Positions 1 to 8,136 of a stretch of DNA of 64,000 nt are shown here, in pieces. Position 1 is the first letter of the stretch; each line of letters starts with the position of its first letter. The notes beneath the pieces are model-generated. The model saw only the letters and a list, made by a program, of their open reading frames with translations, was not told the DNA's origin and searched no databases. The position numbers and the translations under genes were made by a program. This stretch comes from Paenibacillus alkaliterrae (GTDB lineage Bacteria > Bacillota > Bacilli > Paenibacillales > Paenibacillaceae): contig NZ_JAKGAP010000004.1 in assembly GCF_021532375.1 (NCBI RefSeq), positions 16,127 to 80,126 of the forward strand. Direction: 5' to 3'.

Positions 1-491
1 ACCTGTACCTGCACCTCGAGCTCCGTATTCGAAATGGTTTCCACGACCTGCTCCATATTAAGCTCGCGAGCCAGCACGTATCTTGCGGCCCCTCTGCGTC
101 CCCAATAATTTGCCGTGACGTAATTCGTAGAGGTCATCTCTGCATTCCAGTGCAAGGCCATGCCGTGCGCATGCGCACGCGCTGACATAAGAACGGCTGG
201 ATCACCGAAAACAATAGCGTCTACGCCTGCTTCCGCAAGTGAAGCCACATAGGCATCCAAAGACTCGACCGCATCGTTATCCATCAAATTATTCACTGCC
301 GCATAAATCCGAACGCCTCCGGACTTCGCGGCCTTAACCGCTTCAGCCATGCGATCCAGGCTGAATTCTCCAGCTAACCGCATCCCGTAACGGGCTTCGC
401 CAATAACAAATGCGTCTGCTCCTGCAGCAATGAGACGCTCCAGTTCCTCCATCGACGCAGCGGTAGCTAACAATTCAGGCTTATACGTCAT
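1..491 (-). CDS. trhP1: Peptidase U32 family protein, TrhP1/YrrN-like (3' end beyond window)
   Basis: The gene starts at ATG 491, behind a strong aaggagg 8 nt upstream, and runs off the left edge, leaving 163 N-terminal codons. The visible part has the TIM-barrel-like start of U32 proteins: GADAFVIGEARYG, then the YAAVNN segment and HWNAEMTSTNY. In B. subtilis the equivalent gene near mltG is yrrN, part of the YrrN/YrrO pair (TrhP1/TrhP2) needed for hydroxylation of U34 in tRNA, the first step to mo5U. Despite the family name, peptidase activity is doubtful for this branch. It lies 61 nt downstream of mltG with no terminator between, so it is probably co-transcribed. The methyltransferase gene yrrM, next to mltG in Bacillus, is not between them. 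Assignment to TrhP1 rather than another U32 paralogue rests on synteny. Confidence 0.8.
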   Translation of the reverse strand, partial: MTYKPELLATAASMEELERLIAAGADAFVIGEARYGMRLAGEFSLDRMAEAVKAAKSGGVRIYAAVNNLMDNDAVESLDAYVASLAEAGVDAIVFGDPAVLMSARAHAHGMALHWNAEMTSTNYVTANYWGRRGAARYVLARELNMEQVVETISNTELEVQVQ

Positions 492-552
492 TTTATTAAT
501 CCTCCTTATTCCGTTCCGCTTAAAGGCCCGCAAGCTTGTCCGCTTACCCTGC

Positions 553-1656
553 CTACTGGTTGCTCTTATCTATATTTCTCAAATGCTCGGAGTAGGTCTT
601 CGCGAACAGATGCGTCTGCGTTCCGTCCTTTTTGGTTACATAGAACATATACTCCGTTTCCTCCGGATACAGTACCGCTTGAATCGATGCTAAGCTCGGG
701 CTTGCAATCGGACCTGGCGGCAGGCCGTCAACCTCGTAAGTATTGTAAGGGCTCTCTACCTTCAAATCCTTGTTGTACAGCCTTTCCTTCGGTTTATCCA
801 GCAAATATTGAATCGTCGCATCGATTTGGAGCCTCATGCCTTCCTTAATCCGATTATGAATGACTCCAGCCACCAGCGCACGCTCCTCGTCTACGACAAC
901 CTCCCGCTCAACGAGCGAAGCGATCGTGATAAGCTCATGCAGACTCATGCCCTTCTCCTCCAGCACGTCCAGCCAGCCCTCTGGAAGCTCGCCAAGCTTG
1001 CGATCAAGCTCCGAGACCATTCGTTTGATGATATCTTCTTCGGTACTGCCCGTCTTCATCTCATAGGTTTCCGGAAACAGGTACCCCTCCAGACGCTGAT
1101 GCAGCTTATCATTCTCAGGAATGGAGCGTACCGCCTCAGCATCTCCCCAAGCGGATTGGGCTGCTATTAATGCAATGAATTTATTCTTATCGATTAAGCT
1201 CTCAGCAGCTAGCTTATCCGCAATTTGCAGCACCGTAAAACCTTCAGGTATCGTAAAGCGAATCGTTTCAGCCGCCACCGTGTCGCCGGCATTCAGCTTT
1301 GCAATGATCGCGTCATTTTCCATCCCCGGGTTAAGCTCATATTGGCCCGCTTGAAACCGTGAGCCCTGATCATGCAGCTTCAAGTAATATTTGAAAATAA
1401 ATGAGTTCTTGATAATGCCATGCTGTTCAAGCAAATCGGCGACGTCATTTGCGGATGATCCCCTCGTAACTTCAATCTTGCGCATATCGCCCGCCTTTGC
1501 AGGCTGAAGACTGCTCCAAACGTATAAAGCGATGCTTCCTGCGCCGATGATCATAATGCCGAGCAAGCTTAAAACAACCCACATCGTAATGCGGCCGCGC
1601 TTTGGGCCCGCTTCTTGATAATCGTTATGATCTGACTGCTGTGATGACTTGTCCAA
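553..1656 (-). CDS. mltG: Endolytic murein transglycosylase MltG (YceG-like)
   Basis: This 367-residue membrane enzyme cuts nascent glycan strands and acts as a terminase of peptidoglycan synthesis. A basic cytoplasmic N-terminus is followed by one membrane helix at about residues 25-47, then a LysM-like subdomain and the YceG catalytic domain. The motif ASLVEREV carries the conserved catalytic glutamate, E250 here; the later PYNTYEVDGLPPGPI segment is also diagnostic. The start codon is TTG at 1656, chosen because an agggggt Shine-Dalgarno lies at correct spacing and no better start precedes the membrane helix. A terminator hairpin after the DUF1292 genes (about 1755-1778) separates it from the ruvX cluster, so it probably has its own promoter in 1657-1750. 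Length is normal for the family. Confidence 0.95.
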   Translation of the reverse strand: MDKSSQQSDHNDYQEAGPKRGRITMWVVLSLLGIMIIGAGSIALYVWSSLQPAKAGDMRKIEVTRGSSANDVADLLEQHGIIKNSFIFKYYLKLHDQGSRFQAGQYELNPGMENDAIIAKLNAGDTVAAETIRFTIPEGFTVLQIADKLAAESLIDKNKFIALIAAQSAWGDAEAVRSIPENDKLHQRLEGYLFPETYEMKTGSTEEDIIKRMVSELDRKLGELPEGWLDVLEEKGMSLHELITIASLVEREVVVDEERALVAGVIHNRIKEGMRLQIDATIQYLLDKPKERLYNKDLKVESPYNTYEVDGLPPGPIASPSLASIQAVLYPEETEYMFYVTKKDGTQTHLFAKTYSEHLRNIDKSNQ

Positions 1657-1751
1657 CTTTAGACCCCCTATTATCCTTCTATAATAGCTTTCGTTCGCTA
1701 ATCGCAGACGAATACGGCTGATCCCGACTTTTAACAGGTCAGCCTAGAACA

Positions 1752-1780
1752 AAAGAGCGGTGATAAGCCGCCCTTTTGTC
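1752..1780 (-). terminator. Intrinsic terminator after the DUF1292 pair
   Basis: An inverted repeat (aaaagagcgg / ccgcccttttg around a gataag loop) lies 25 nt past the stop of the second DUF1292 gene. Read on the minus strand it ends in a short T-rich tract. It is nearly symmetrical, but only minus-strand genes flank it. Confidence 0.7.
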
Positions 1781-1804
1781 TACTGCATATCCACTTGTCG
1801 CCTC

Positions 1805-2116
1805 TTATGGCCGTTCGTTGTCCGTAAACAATAAATCATCATATGCCTCGGAAGCTGCTTCCCACTCTTCATCGTCCTCAATCGTTTCGAGCTGCGGCTC
1901 GCCGCCCGCGTGAACAACGCGGAACAGCTCTACCTCATCTTCCCCGCGCATGATATCGGATTGAAGCGCTGCATAAATATGATCGCCGAGCTGAAACTCG
2001 GCCTTAATATCGTATATCTCTGCGCCGCCGTCTTCTGCGATTAACTGAATGTCTTTGCCGAATGCTTCTTTCAAGCTGTTCAGCTCCTTAGGTGACTGAT
2101 GCTCCGTGCCGGACAT
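1805..2116 (-). CDS. DUF1292 family acidic protein, second copy
   Basis: This 103-residue, strongly acidic protein has the DUF1292 pattern: a beta-strand-rich core ending in ETIEDDEEWEAASEAYDDLL, which closely matches the end of the preceding gene. No biochemical function is established for the family. The ATG at 2116 overlaps the TAA of the upstream gene by one base (TAATG), so translation is probably coupled. That favours this start over an in-frame start 20 codons upstream inside the neighbour. The two proteins are clearly related but diverged, so this is an old tandem duplication or two members of a small family. It is the last gene of the alaS-ireB-ruvX-yrzB transcript, before a terminator. 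Confidence 0.8.
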   Translation of the reverse strand: MSGTEHQSPKELNSLKEAFGKDIQLIAEDGGAEIYDIKAEFQLGDHIYAALQSDIMRGEDEVELFRVVHAGGEPQLETIEDDEEWEAASEAYDDLLFTDNERP

Positions 2117-2415
2117 TAGTTTTGTTCCTCCATCTCGCCGAGCAGAGTGTTGAATGTCTCCTCGACCATACTCCATTCTTCCTCATCCTCGATCGTATAT
2201 AGCTTTAGATCATCGCCTTCTTCTTCATAACGGAAAGCATATACTTCATCTTCTTCATCATCATTTTCGCTTGTCAGCGGGACAACCATCATATATTTCT
2301 GATCGGAACCATCAACCTCAAACTTCATGATGACCTCGAATTCCTCTTCATTGCCTTCTTCATCCGGAATATAAATAATTTCCGGCTCTTCGAATTCCAA
2401 ATCTTCATTTGTCAT
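2116..2415 (-). CDS. yrzB: DUF1292 domain protein (YrzB-like)
   Basis: The 99-residue acidic protein corresponds to B. subtilis YrzB, encoded directly after ruvX (yrqF/yqgF type) in that genome too. Typical features are the PEIIYIPDEEGNEEEFEVI opening and the YTIEDEEEWSMVEE closing motif. Function is unknown. I chose ATG 2415 because ggtgagg sits six bases upstream; the GTG at 2427 in the same frame has no such site. The Shine-Dalgarno lies inside the last codons of ruvX, whose stop ends at 2424, so the two genes are tightly packed. The ruvX-yrzB adjacency is conserved across Bacillota, which suggests a shared RNA- or translation-related role, but this is only an inference. Confidence 0.85.
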   Translation of the reverse strand: MTNEDLEFEEPEIIYIPDEEGNEEEFEVIMKFEVDGSDQKYMMVVPLTSENDDEEDEVYAFRYEEEGDDLKLYTIEDEEEWSMVEETFNTLLGEMEEQN

Positions 2416-2423
2416 GGTTACCC

Positions 2424-2840
2424 TCACCTTTTCGCTTTAGAATCGAGATAATTTTGCAAAATAAGCGTCGCCGCCATTTTGTCTACGACAAGCTTTCGCT
2501 TCTTTCGGCTGACATCCGCTTCGATAAGCGTACGCTCAGCTGCTACTGTTGTCAGCCTTTCATCCCAAAGGTGAACAGGCAAGTTTAGTTTTTGCCGCAG
2601 CTCTTCTGCAAATGCCATGCAAATTTCGCCACGCGGACCAATTGTACCGTTCATATTCTTCGGCAAGCCTACGACGATTTCGCTAACCTCATGCTCTTTC
2701 ACAAGATCGGCTATTCGGTCAAATTCACCTCTGTCACGCCTGCGATCAACGACTCCGGTACCTTGCGCGGTCCAGCGAAACGCATCGCTTACGGCGACGC
2801 CAATATGGCGGTCGCCGTAATCTAATCCCATTAATCTCAT
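2424..2840 (-). CDS. ruvX: RuvX/YqgF, putative Holliday-junction-resolvase-fold nuclease (16S pre-rRNA processing)
   Basis: The protein has 138 residues with the RNase H-like fold of the YqgF family. MGLDYGDRHIGVAVSD carries the first catalytic aspartate, EIVVGLP the second strand and acidic residue, and DERLTT and VDKMAA the C-terminal acidic site. In E. coli the family takes part in maturing the 5' end of 16S rRNA; a Holliday-junction role has also been proposed. It lies three bases downstream of ireB and overlaps the region holding the yrzB ribosome binding site, forming alaS-ireB-ruvX-yrzB as in B. subtilis. All catalytic acidic positions appear intact. Confidence 0.93.
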   Translation of the reverse strand: MRLMGLDYGDRHIGVAVSDAFRWTAQGTGVVDRRRDRGEFDRIADLVKEHEVSEIVVGLPKNMNGTIGPRGEICMAFAEELRQKLNLPVHLWDERLTTVAAERTLIEADVSRKKRKLVVDKMAATLILQNYLDSKAKR

Positions 2841-2843
2841 TGC

Positions 2844-3125
2844 TCAACCGGCTCCTGACCCTTTGTTATGTTTCTTGTGGCTCAAATAAAACCGGACAAG
2901 CTCTTCGATTAATTCGTCTCGTTCCTTCTTGCGAATTAAACTTCTGGCGTTGTTATGCCGCGGAATATACGCGGGGTCTCCGGACAGCAAGTACCCAACG
3001 ATCTGGTTAATCGGATTATACTCTTTCTCTAGGAGCGCTTCATGCACGGACAGCAGAATGTCTTGAGAAGATTCAACCCCTTCCGCCTTCACGTTAAATT
3101 TCATTGTTTGATCCATGGAACTCAT
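2844..3125 (-). CDS. ireB: IreB family regulatory phosphoprotein (UPF0297, YrzL)
   Basis: This 93-residue small protein is very conserved in Bacillota. The core [28 protein letters not shown] is essentially the family signature, followed by [17 protein letters not shown]. In Enterococcus faecalis IreB is phosphorylated on threonine by the PASTA kinase IreK and influences cephalosporin resistance. The [12 protein letters not shown]-terminus, with its phosphorylatable Thr, matches relatives, so I set the start at ATG 3125 behind gcgaggtg rather than at an in-frame start 14 codons upstream that would overlap the alaS stop. It lies 38 nt after alaS. Confidence 0.93.
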   Translation of the reverse strand: MSSMDQTMKFNVKAEGVESSQDILLSVHEALLEKEYNPINQIVGYLLSGDPAYIPRHNNARSLIRKKERDELIEELVRFYLSHKKHNKGSGAG

Positions 3126-3163
3126 TGCCAGCACCTCGCTTTCCAAACCGCTATTCTTCTCTA

Positions 3164-5797
3164 TCATATCACATTTGCTTGACCGAGAACCAGTTCTTCC
3201 GCAAGTTTCAATGCCTCATCCAGCTTAGATGTTTCCTTGCCGCCTGCTTGCGCCATATCGGGACGTCCGCCGCCGCTGCCGCCGCAGTGTACAGCCGCTT
3301 CTTTTACGATTTTGCCGGCATGGAAGCCCTTCTTCACGAGATCAGGAGATACGGCAGCCGCCAAGTTCACTTTATCTTCAGCGATTGCGCCAAGCACGAT
3401 AATGCTCGATTCGAGCTTCAGCTTCAGCTCATCGACGATTCCGCGAAGCGCGTCCATCGACGGCGCGCTTACTTTGGCGCACAATACGGTAATATCGCCG
3501 ACGGTTTTCGCGTTTGCTTCCAATGAGCCCGCTTCAATTCGGCTCAGCTTGGCTTGCAGTGACTCATTCTCGCGCGAGAGCTCCTTCACTTGACCGAACA
3601 AAGCCTCGATCCGTTTAGGCACATCCGCTGTGTGCGATTTCAATAAGGAAGCCGATTGCTTAAAGAGATCAAGCTGGCCCTCCAAATAATGATATGCATG
3701 CTTGCCTGTAACGGCTTCGATTCGACGAACGCCCGAACCGATGCCGCTTTCGCTTAGCAGCTTGAATAATCCGATTTGCGACGTATTGCCGACATGACAG
3801 CCCCCGCACAGCTCAAGGCTGTAACTTCCTACCTGCACGACACGCACCTCGTCGCCGTATTTCTCGCCGAACAATGCCATAGCGCCCATTGCTTTCGCTT
3901 CATTTAATGTTTTCGTATCGATCGAAACGGTGGTTCCAAGCCAGATCTGCTCATTAACGCGACGCTCGATGGCAGCAAGCTCATCCGCCGTGATGCTGCC
4001 AAAGTGAGAGAAGTCAAACCGCAACCGTTCTGCTTCTACAAGAGACCCTGCCTGATTAACGTGTTCGCCAAGCACCTCTTTGAGCGCTTTATGAAGCAAA
4101 TGCGTAGCCGTGTGGTTTTTGATGACATCCTCGCGTACCGATCTCGTTACGATCGCTTCAGCTGCTTCGCCGGTACGTACCGTACCTGCTGTCACAACCG
4201 CATGATGAACGCTCTGTCCATGCGGAGCTTTCGTAACATCCTCAACCTCCAAAGTGAAGCCGCTGCCTGAAATCGTTCCTATGTCGCCGGTTTGCCCTCC
4301 GCTTTCCGCATAGAAAGGCGTACGGTCCAATATTACGATGATGCTGCTGCCCTCTTCCGCCGAATCAACGAACGCATCGTCTTGAACGATCGCTATGATT
4401 TGGGATTGTGTTACCAATTCATTATAGCCAACAAATTCGCTTTTAACCGTAAAATCGCCAAGCGGGCCGCCTTGAATCTTCATGCTGCCCGTCTCTTGGC
4501 GAGCCGCGCGCGCGCGTTCGCGCTGCGCTTCCATAGCGGCATCGAAACCGGTGCGATCTACGGCCATGCCGTTCTCCAAAGCGAAGTCTTCCGTCAGGTC
4601 AAATGGAAAGCCGTACGTATCATACAACCGGAAAGCGTCATCGCCGTTAATTTCCTTTCTGCCCGCTTTGACTGCAGCAGCAACCAGCTCGGACAGCATA
4701 GCCAGTCCTTCGGACAACGTCTCATGAAATCGCTCTTCCTCCGTACGGATAACGCGCTCGATAAACTCACGCTTCTCTACGACCTCCGGATAGTAAACGC
4801 CCATAACCTCGCCAACGACTGTCGTCAGACCGTGAAGAAACGGACGATCGATGCCGATCGTTTTCCCATAACGGACCGCGCGGCGCAGCAAGCGGCGAAT
4901 AATATAACCGCGGCCTTCATTAGAAGGCATAACGCCGTCGCCGACCGCGAACGCAACCGTCCGAATATGATCGGCAATGACTTTAAGCGCGACGTCATGC
5001 TCTTCATTTTTGTTGTAGCTTACTTTCGCGATTTCGCATGTACGATCGATAATTGGACGGAAAAGATCGGTATCGAAATTGGAATCTACATCCTGCAAAA
5101 TAGAAGCGAAACGTTCAAGTCCGGCGCCTGTGTCGATATTTTTGCTCGGAAGCGGTGTATAGCTGCCATCCTTGTTATGATTAAATTCCGAGAAAACGAT
5201 GTTCCACACTTCGAGGAAACGTTCGTTCTCGCCGCCCGGCCAGCATTCCGGATCGGACAGATCTCCATATTTGTCGCCGCGGTCATAGAAAATTTCGGTG
5301 CAAGGTCCGCAAGGGCCTTCGCCGATATCCCAGAAATTTTCATTCAGCTTATAAATCCGCTCTGCAGGCAGACCGATTTTTTTGTTCCAGAGGCCGAACG
5401 CTTCCTCATCCTCAGGATATACCGTTACAGAAAGGCGCTCCGGGTCGAAGCCTATCCATTGCGGGCTCGTTAAAAACTCCCAGCCCCAAGTAACCGCGTC
5501 CTCCTTGAAGTAGTCCCCTATCGAGAAGTTGCCGAGCATTTCAAAAAACGTGTGGTGGCGGCGGGTCTTGCCGACATTTTCGATATCGTTCGTGCGAATG
5601 CACTTCTGCGAATTCGTAATCCGTGGATTGTCTGGAATGACGCGCCCGTCGAAATAAGGCTTAAGCGGCGCCATGCCTGCATTTATCCATAGAAGAGACG
5701 GATCGTTATGCGGAACGAGCGATGCGCTTGGTTCCATTTTATGGCCTTTGCTTTCAAAAAAAGCGAGCCATTTTGCTCGGATTTCACTTGCTTTCAT
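3164..5797 (-). CDS. alaS: Alanyl-tRNA synthetase
   Basis: The 877-residue class II synthetase charges tRNA-Ala. The N-terminal catalytic domain has the expected motifs ([46 protein letters not shown]). The middle editing domain has the zinc-binding HTATHLLH and CGGCH motifs that remove mischarged Ser and Gly. The C-Ala domain ends with the glycine-rich [15 protein letters not shown]. Length is normal (about 875-880 in Bacilli). A T-box leader with a terminator fills the 350 nt upstream, so expression should respond to uncharged tRNA-Ala. The ATG at 5797 has gaaggaggctcataata directly before it. Confidence 0.98.
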   Translation of the reverse strand: MKASEIRAKWLAFFESKGHKMEPSASLVPHNDPSLLWINAGMAPLKPYFDGRVIPDNPRITNSQKCIRTNDIENVGKTRRHHTFFEMLGNFSIGDYFKEDAVTWGWEFLTSPQWIGFDPERLSVTVYPEDEEAFGLWNKKIGLPAERIYKLNENFWDIGEGPCGPCTEIFYDRGDKYGDLSDPECWPGGENERFLEVWNIVFSEFNHNKDGSYTPLPSKNIDTGAGLERFASILQDVDSNFDTDLFRPIIDRTCEIAKVSYNKNEEHDVALKVIADHIRTVAFAVGDGVMPSNEGRGYIIRRLLRRAVRYGKTIGIDRPFLHGLTTVVGEVMGVYYPEVVEKREFIERVIRTEEERFHETLSEGLAMLSELVAAAVKAGRKEINGDDAFRLYDTYGFPFDLTEDFALENGMAVDRTGFDAAMEAQRERARAARQETGSMKIQGGPLGDFTVKSEFVGYNELVTQSQIIAIVQDDAFVDSAEEGSSIIVILDRTPFYAESGGQTGDIGTISGSGFTLEVEDVTKAPHGQSVHHAVVTAGTVRTGEAAEAIVTRSVREDVIKNHTATHLLHKALKEVLGEHVNQAGSLVEAERLRFDFSHFGSITADELAAIERRVNEQIWLGTTVSIDTKTLNEAKAMGAMALFGEKYGDEVRVVQVGSYSLELCGGCHVGNTSQIGLFKLLSESGIGSGVRRIEAVTGKHAYHYLEGQLDLFKQSASLLKSHTADVPKRIEALFGQVKELSRENESLQAKLSRIEAGSLEANAKTVGDITVLCAKVSAPSMDALRGIVDELKLKLESSIIVLGAIAEDKVNLAAAVSPDLVKKGFHAGKIVKEAAVHCGGSGGGRPDMAQAGGKETSKLDEALKLAEELVLGQANVI

Positions 5798-5825
5798 TAT
5801 TATGAGCCTCCTTCAAATTATAAAA

Positions 5826-6115
5826 CGCAAAAAACGCCCCTGTCATAGACAGGGACGAAATCATTCGCGGTACCACCCTGGTTATTACGCTGCTTCGTGA
5901 AGCAGGCGCAATCGCCTTCATTGGACGTTAACGGGTCCACCCGGTGAAGTTCGTTCACACTCCGAAAAGAGCTTTCGGCCACCCTTCGTCATAAAAGCCT
6001 TCTCAACCGACGCTGAAAGCTCTATAAGGAGCAATCGCGAAGAGACCTTCTCTCTGGCTAACGGACAATGGCTTACTTCATTTCGTCAACGCTTTATCCA
6101 AATATACACTATATT
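5826..6115 (-). promoter_or_regulatory. T-box leader of alaS
   Basis: On the minus strand this untranslated leader ends with the classical T-box sequence agggtggtaccgcg (plus coordinates 5866-5880), which pairs with the free acceptor end of uncharged tRNA. Directly downstream is a terminator hairpin (cgtccctgtc-tat-gacaggggcg, then TTTTTT; 5829-5857). The upstream part contains an agagagaagg stretch typical of Stem I. The downstream gene predicts a GCN alanine specifier. A GCT lies in a suitable stretch (cgaaagctctttt, near 5970), but I could not fold Stem I reliably, so the specifier is unassigned. This leader occupies the whole gap between alaS and yrrI. Confidence 0.93.
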
Positions 6116-6123
6116 ATTTTAAA

Positions 6124-6152
6124 ATTATAGCTACACCCCTTGCGCCTGTCAA
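6124..6152 (-). promoter_or_regulatory. Consensus sigma-A promoter of the alaS T-box transcript
   Basis: Read on the minus strand the site is TTGACA (6147-6152), 17 bases, TATAAT (6124-6129): a perfect match to the vegetative consensus. The -35 box overlaps the stop codon of the upstream yrrI gene. Transcription would start near 6117, just before the T-box. Confidence 0.88.
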
Positions 6153-7219
6153 ATAATCTTTCGCCGCACATAATAGGCAAACATATGCTGGACAATGACC
6201 TTGCAGGCAGCGAAGATCGGCACGGCCAAAATCATGCCGATGATCCCGGCAATCTCCCCGCCGACAAGCAATGCAAATATAATTGCCAAAGGATGCATAT
6301 GCAGCGTTCGCCCGACGACCTGCGGCGAAATGACGTTCCCCTCAAGGATTTGACACAGCGTGTTGACGATGGCTACGAGAATAACCATTTTAAGCGAGAC
6401 GGTTGAAGCCATTAATATAGCGGGCGCCGCGCCAAAGAACGGGCCCAAATATGGAATGACGTTCGTTATGGCTACAATGCCCGCTAACAGAAGTGCATAA
6501 GGCATTCCGATCAGCAGATAACCGCAATAAGCCAATATGCCGACGATGACGCAAACGAGAAACTGTCCCCTAATGTAGCTGCCAAGCGCGGCATCGATAT
6601 CCTTCAGCAGCCTGACCGTATTTTTGCGATGAGACTTCGGCACGTACGTAATAACCGTTCGCTCGAATACGTCGAAGTCCTTTAATATATAAAAGGCAAG
6701 AAACGGAATAATGAACGCAATGAAAACGGCGTTTAACATCGATCCGATATTGTTTACGAAGGTAAACAGGCTCTCGGAGAGCTTTTTCTCAATATTCATC
6801 AAGGATTTGTTTATCCCGCTGCGAATGCTTTCCGGTAAAAACGAGGTGTTATTAATATCCGAAACGATGTTTTGCGCACGCATAGACAGCTCCGGCACAT
6901 GCCGGTTAAACTCCTGCACCTGATCGATTACCATCGGGATCAAATTGACAAGCAGCACTGTAATGACCGCACAAAATACAGCATAGATGAGCAGCACCGC
7001 GATCGTTCTCGGCACCTTGCGCTCGTGAAGCAGCGTGACGACCGGATTAAGTACGTAAGAAATGATCATAGCGATAATAAATGGCGCAAGCACGGCCCTT
7101 AGAAATACATACACATTTACGATAAGCGGCTTAATCTGCAGCATGAGATATACAGCAATTAAACCTAAAATGATGTAGACCAGCCATACAAATAGACGGC
7201 TCTTCGTAAAGCGTTCCAC
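6149..7219 (-). CDS. yrrI: AI-2E family transporter / putative permease (YrrI)
   Basis: The 356-residue polytopic membrane protein is of the UPF0118/AI-2E family. It has paired N-terminal helices, a central amphipathic region (QEFNRHVPELSMRAQNI) and a run of C-terminal helices including GIVAITNVIPYLGPFFGAAPAIL and the GGEIAGIIGMILAVPIFA motif, both characteristic. Some members export autoinducer-2; others are Na+/H+ antiporters or of unknown substrate, so no substrate is assigned. B. subtilis yrrI is also just upstream of alaS. I prefer the GTG at 7219: gggggtga lies five bases before it, whereas the longest frame begins with an unsupported TTG at 7267. Confidence 0.9.
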   Translation of the reverse strand: MERFTKSRLFVWLVYIILGLIAVYLMLQIKPLIVNVYVFLRAVLAPFIIAMIISYVLNPVVTLLHERKVPRTIAVLLIYAVFCAVITVLLVNLIPMVIDQVQEFNRHVPELSMRAQNIVSDINNTSFLPESIRSGINKSLMNIEKKLSESLFTFVNNIGSMLNAVFIAFIIPFLAFYILKDFDVFERTVITYVPKSHRKNTVRLLKDIDAALGSYIRGQFLVCVIVGILAYCGYLLIGMPYALLLAGIVAITNVIPYLGPFFGAAPAILMASTVSLKMVILVAIVNTLCQILEGNVISPQVVGRTLHMHPLAIIFALLVGGEIAGIIGMILAVPIFAACKVIVQHMFAYYVRRKII

Positions 7220-7318
7220 CGTCCTCACCCCCGAGCCAGCTTTTTCCCCCTCTGTCCGAAAGGACAAAGCGGAACTAGTTCAGTATATGTACAAGCGGTG
7301 AAAATCATCCTAAAGCAA

Positions 7319-7346
7319 CAAAAAAAGACGGCCGCGGCCGTCTTTC
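7319..7346 (-). terminator. Intrinsic terminator after the zinc-ribbon gene
   Basis: The perfect repeat aaagacggcc-gcggccgtcttt is followed on the minus strand by TTTTTTGTT. It separates the small zinc-ribbon gene from yrrI. The symmetrical sequence could work in both directions. Confidence 0.8.
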
Positions 7347-7372
7347 CGTATGCATGTTTATTCAACACGACG

Positions 7373-7570
7373 TCAGTTGACGTGTACTTGCGGTATTTCC
7401 TCTTCAAAAAACAAGTCGTCGAGCGAGCTTAACGTGCCGTCCTCTTCCACTTGGTAAACCGACATTTTGTCGCCGTTGACTGTCAGTTCAATAAAGCATC
7501 CCCAGCAATAAAACTGATGGGAACCAATTTTCCCTATATCTTTCGAATTGCAATTCGGACATCTCATCAT
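7373..7570 (-). CDS. Small zinc-ribbon protein of unknown function
   Basis: This 65-residue protein begins MMRCPNCNSKDIGKIG and continues YCWGCFIEL, giving two CxxC knuckles 17 residues apart, a typical zinc ribbon. The second half (MSVYQVEEDGTLSSLDDLFFEEE) is acidic and resembles the tails of small Bacillus proteins encoded between yrrI and yrrD, but I cannot name it securely. It starts three bases after yrrD, with ggagaaatgaaag before ATG 7570, and ends in a strong terminator, so it is the last gene of the cymR-desulfurase-yrrD transcript. A nucleic-acid or protein-interaction role is plausible. Confidence 0.8.
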   Translation of the reverse strand: MMRCPNCNSKDIGKIGSHQFYCWGCFIELTVNGDKMSVYQVEEDGTLSSLDDLFFEEEIPQVHVN

Positions 7571-7573
7571 CTT

Positions 7574-8119
7574 TCATTTCTCCCTATCGATTGAATTGGA
7601 AGCTGCGACAGGCTCCAATTCCGCTTCACTGACAGCAGGAACAATAATCGCGTCTTCCCCGAGTAACACGGTATCCGGATCACTCGGCGCCTTCAACCAT
7701 TTACGCCCCTCCATCAGATCCGAAACAAAACCGTCCGTAAGCTCGTAGCCTACTATTTGTGTACCCTGATTTGGGTAAAAATAAACATCCGATACGCGTC
7801 CAAGCTGAATGCCTTGGACAGTCATAACTGGCAGATCTCTTAATTTCACTAATCCAGTGTAAAAGGAACGCAGCAATTGCTTCGGCTTCATCCGAACGAT
7901 CGCATCTTCGCTTGCTATGATGACGGTGTCCTCTCCGCAAGATAACACGTCGGACCACTCCACTATTTTCACAGAAGTAGCAAACCATTTTGCAGTGTCC
8001 AGAATGATTCCCTTAAGCTGCCAATGCTCGTCAAACCAAGCATCCTTGACGGTCCCGACCAGCCTGCCGGAATGGATCACAATAACGGGAAGCCCAATAA
8101 GCTGTTGAAGTTTGATCAC
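7574..8119 (-). CDS. yrrD: PRC-barrel domain protein (YrrD)
   Basis: The 181-residue cytoplasmic protein has two PRC-barrel units, about residues 1-75 (LIGLPVIVIHSGRLVGTVKDAWFD) and 90-165 (LRDLPVMTVQGIQLGRVSDVYF). The internal duplication is visible from the repeated G-x-x-(V/L)-G-x-V-x-D-x-(W/Y)-F pattern. PRC barrels bind proteins or RNA (as in RimM). B. subtilis YrrD has no established function but sits in the same neighbourhood. It lies 17 nt after the cysteine desulfurase gene, probably in one transcript. Confidence 0.88.
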   Translation of the reverse strand: MIKLQQLIGLPVIVIHSGRLVGTVKDAWFDEHWQLKGIILDTAKWFATSVKIVEWSDVLSCGEDTVIIASEDAIVRMKPKQLLRSFYTGLVKLRDLPVMTVQGIQLGRVSDVYFYPNQGTQIVGYELTDGFVSDLMEGRKWLKAPSDPDTVLLGEDAIIVPAVSEAELEPVAASNSIDREK

Positions 8120-8136
8120 GCCTAGACGGAATCCTC

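Noticed and set aside
4292..5473. 393-codon plus-strand frame opposite alaS
   Set aside because: It lies entirely antisense to an intact alaS, has no ribosome binding site and its translation shows only low-complexity composition; it is a shadow of the conserved gene.
5930..6060. Specifier codon of the alaS T-box
   Set aside because: Several GC-starting triplets fit; without a reliable Stem I fold I could not choose one. The same holds for the hisS leader.
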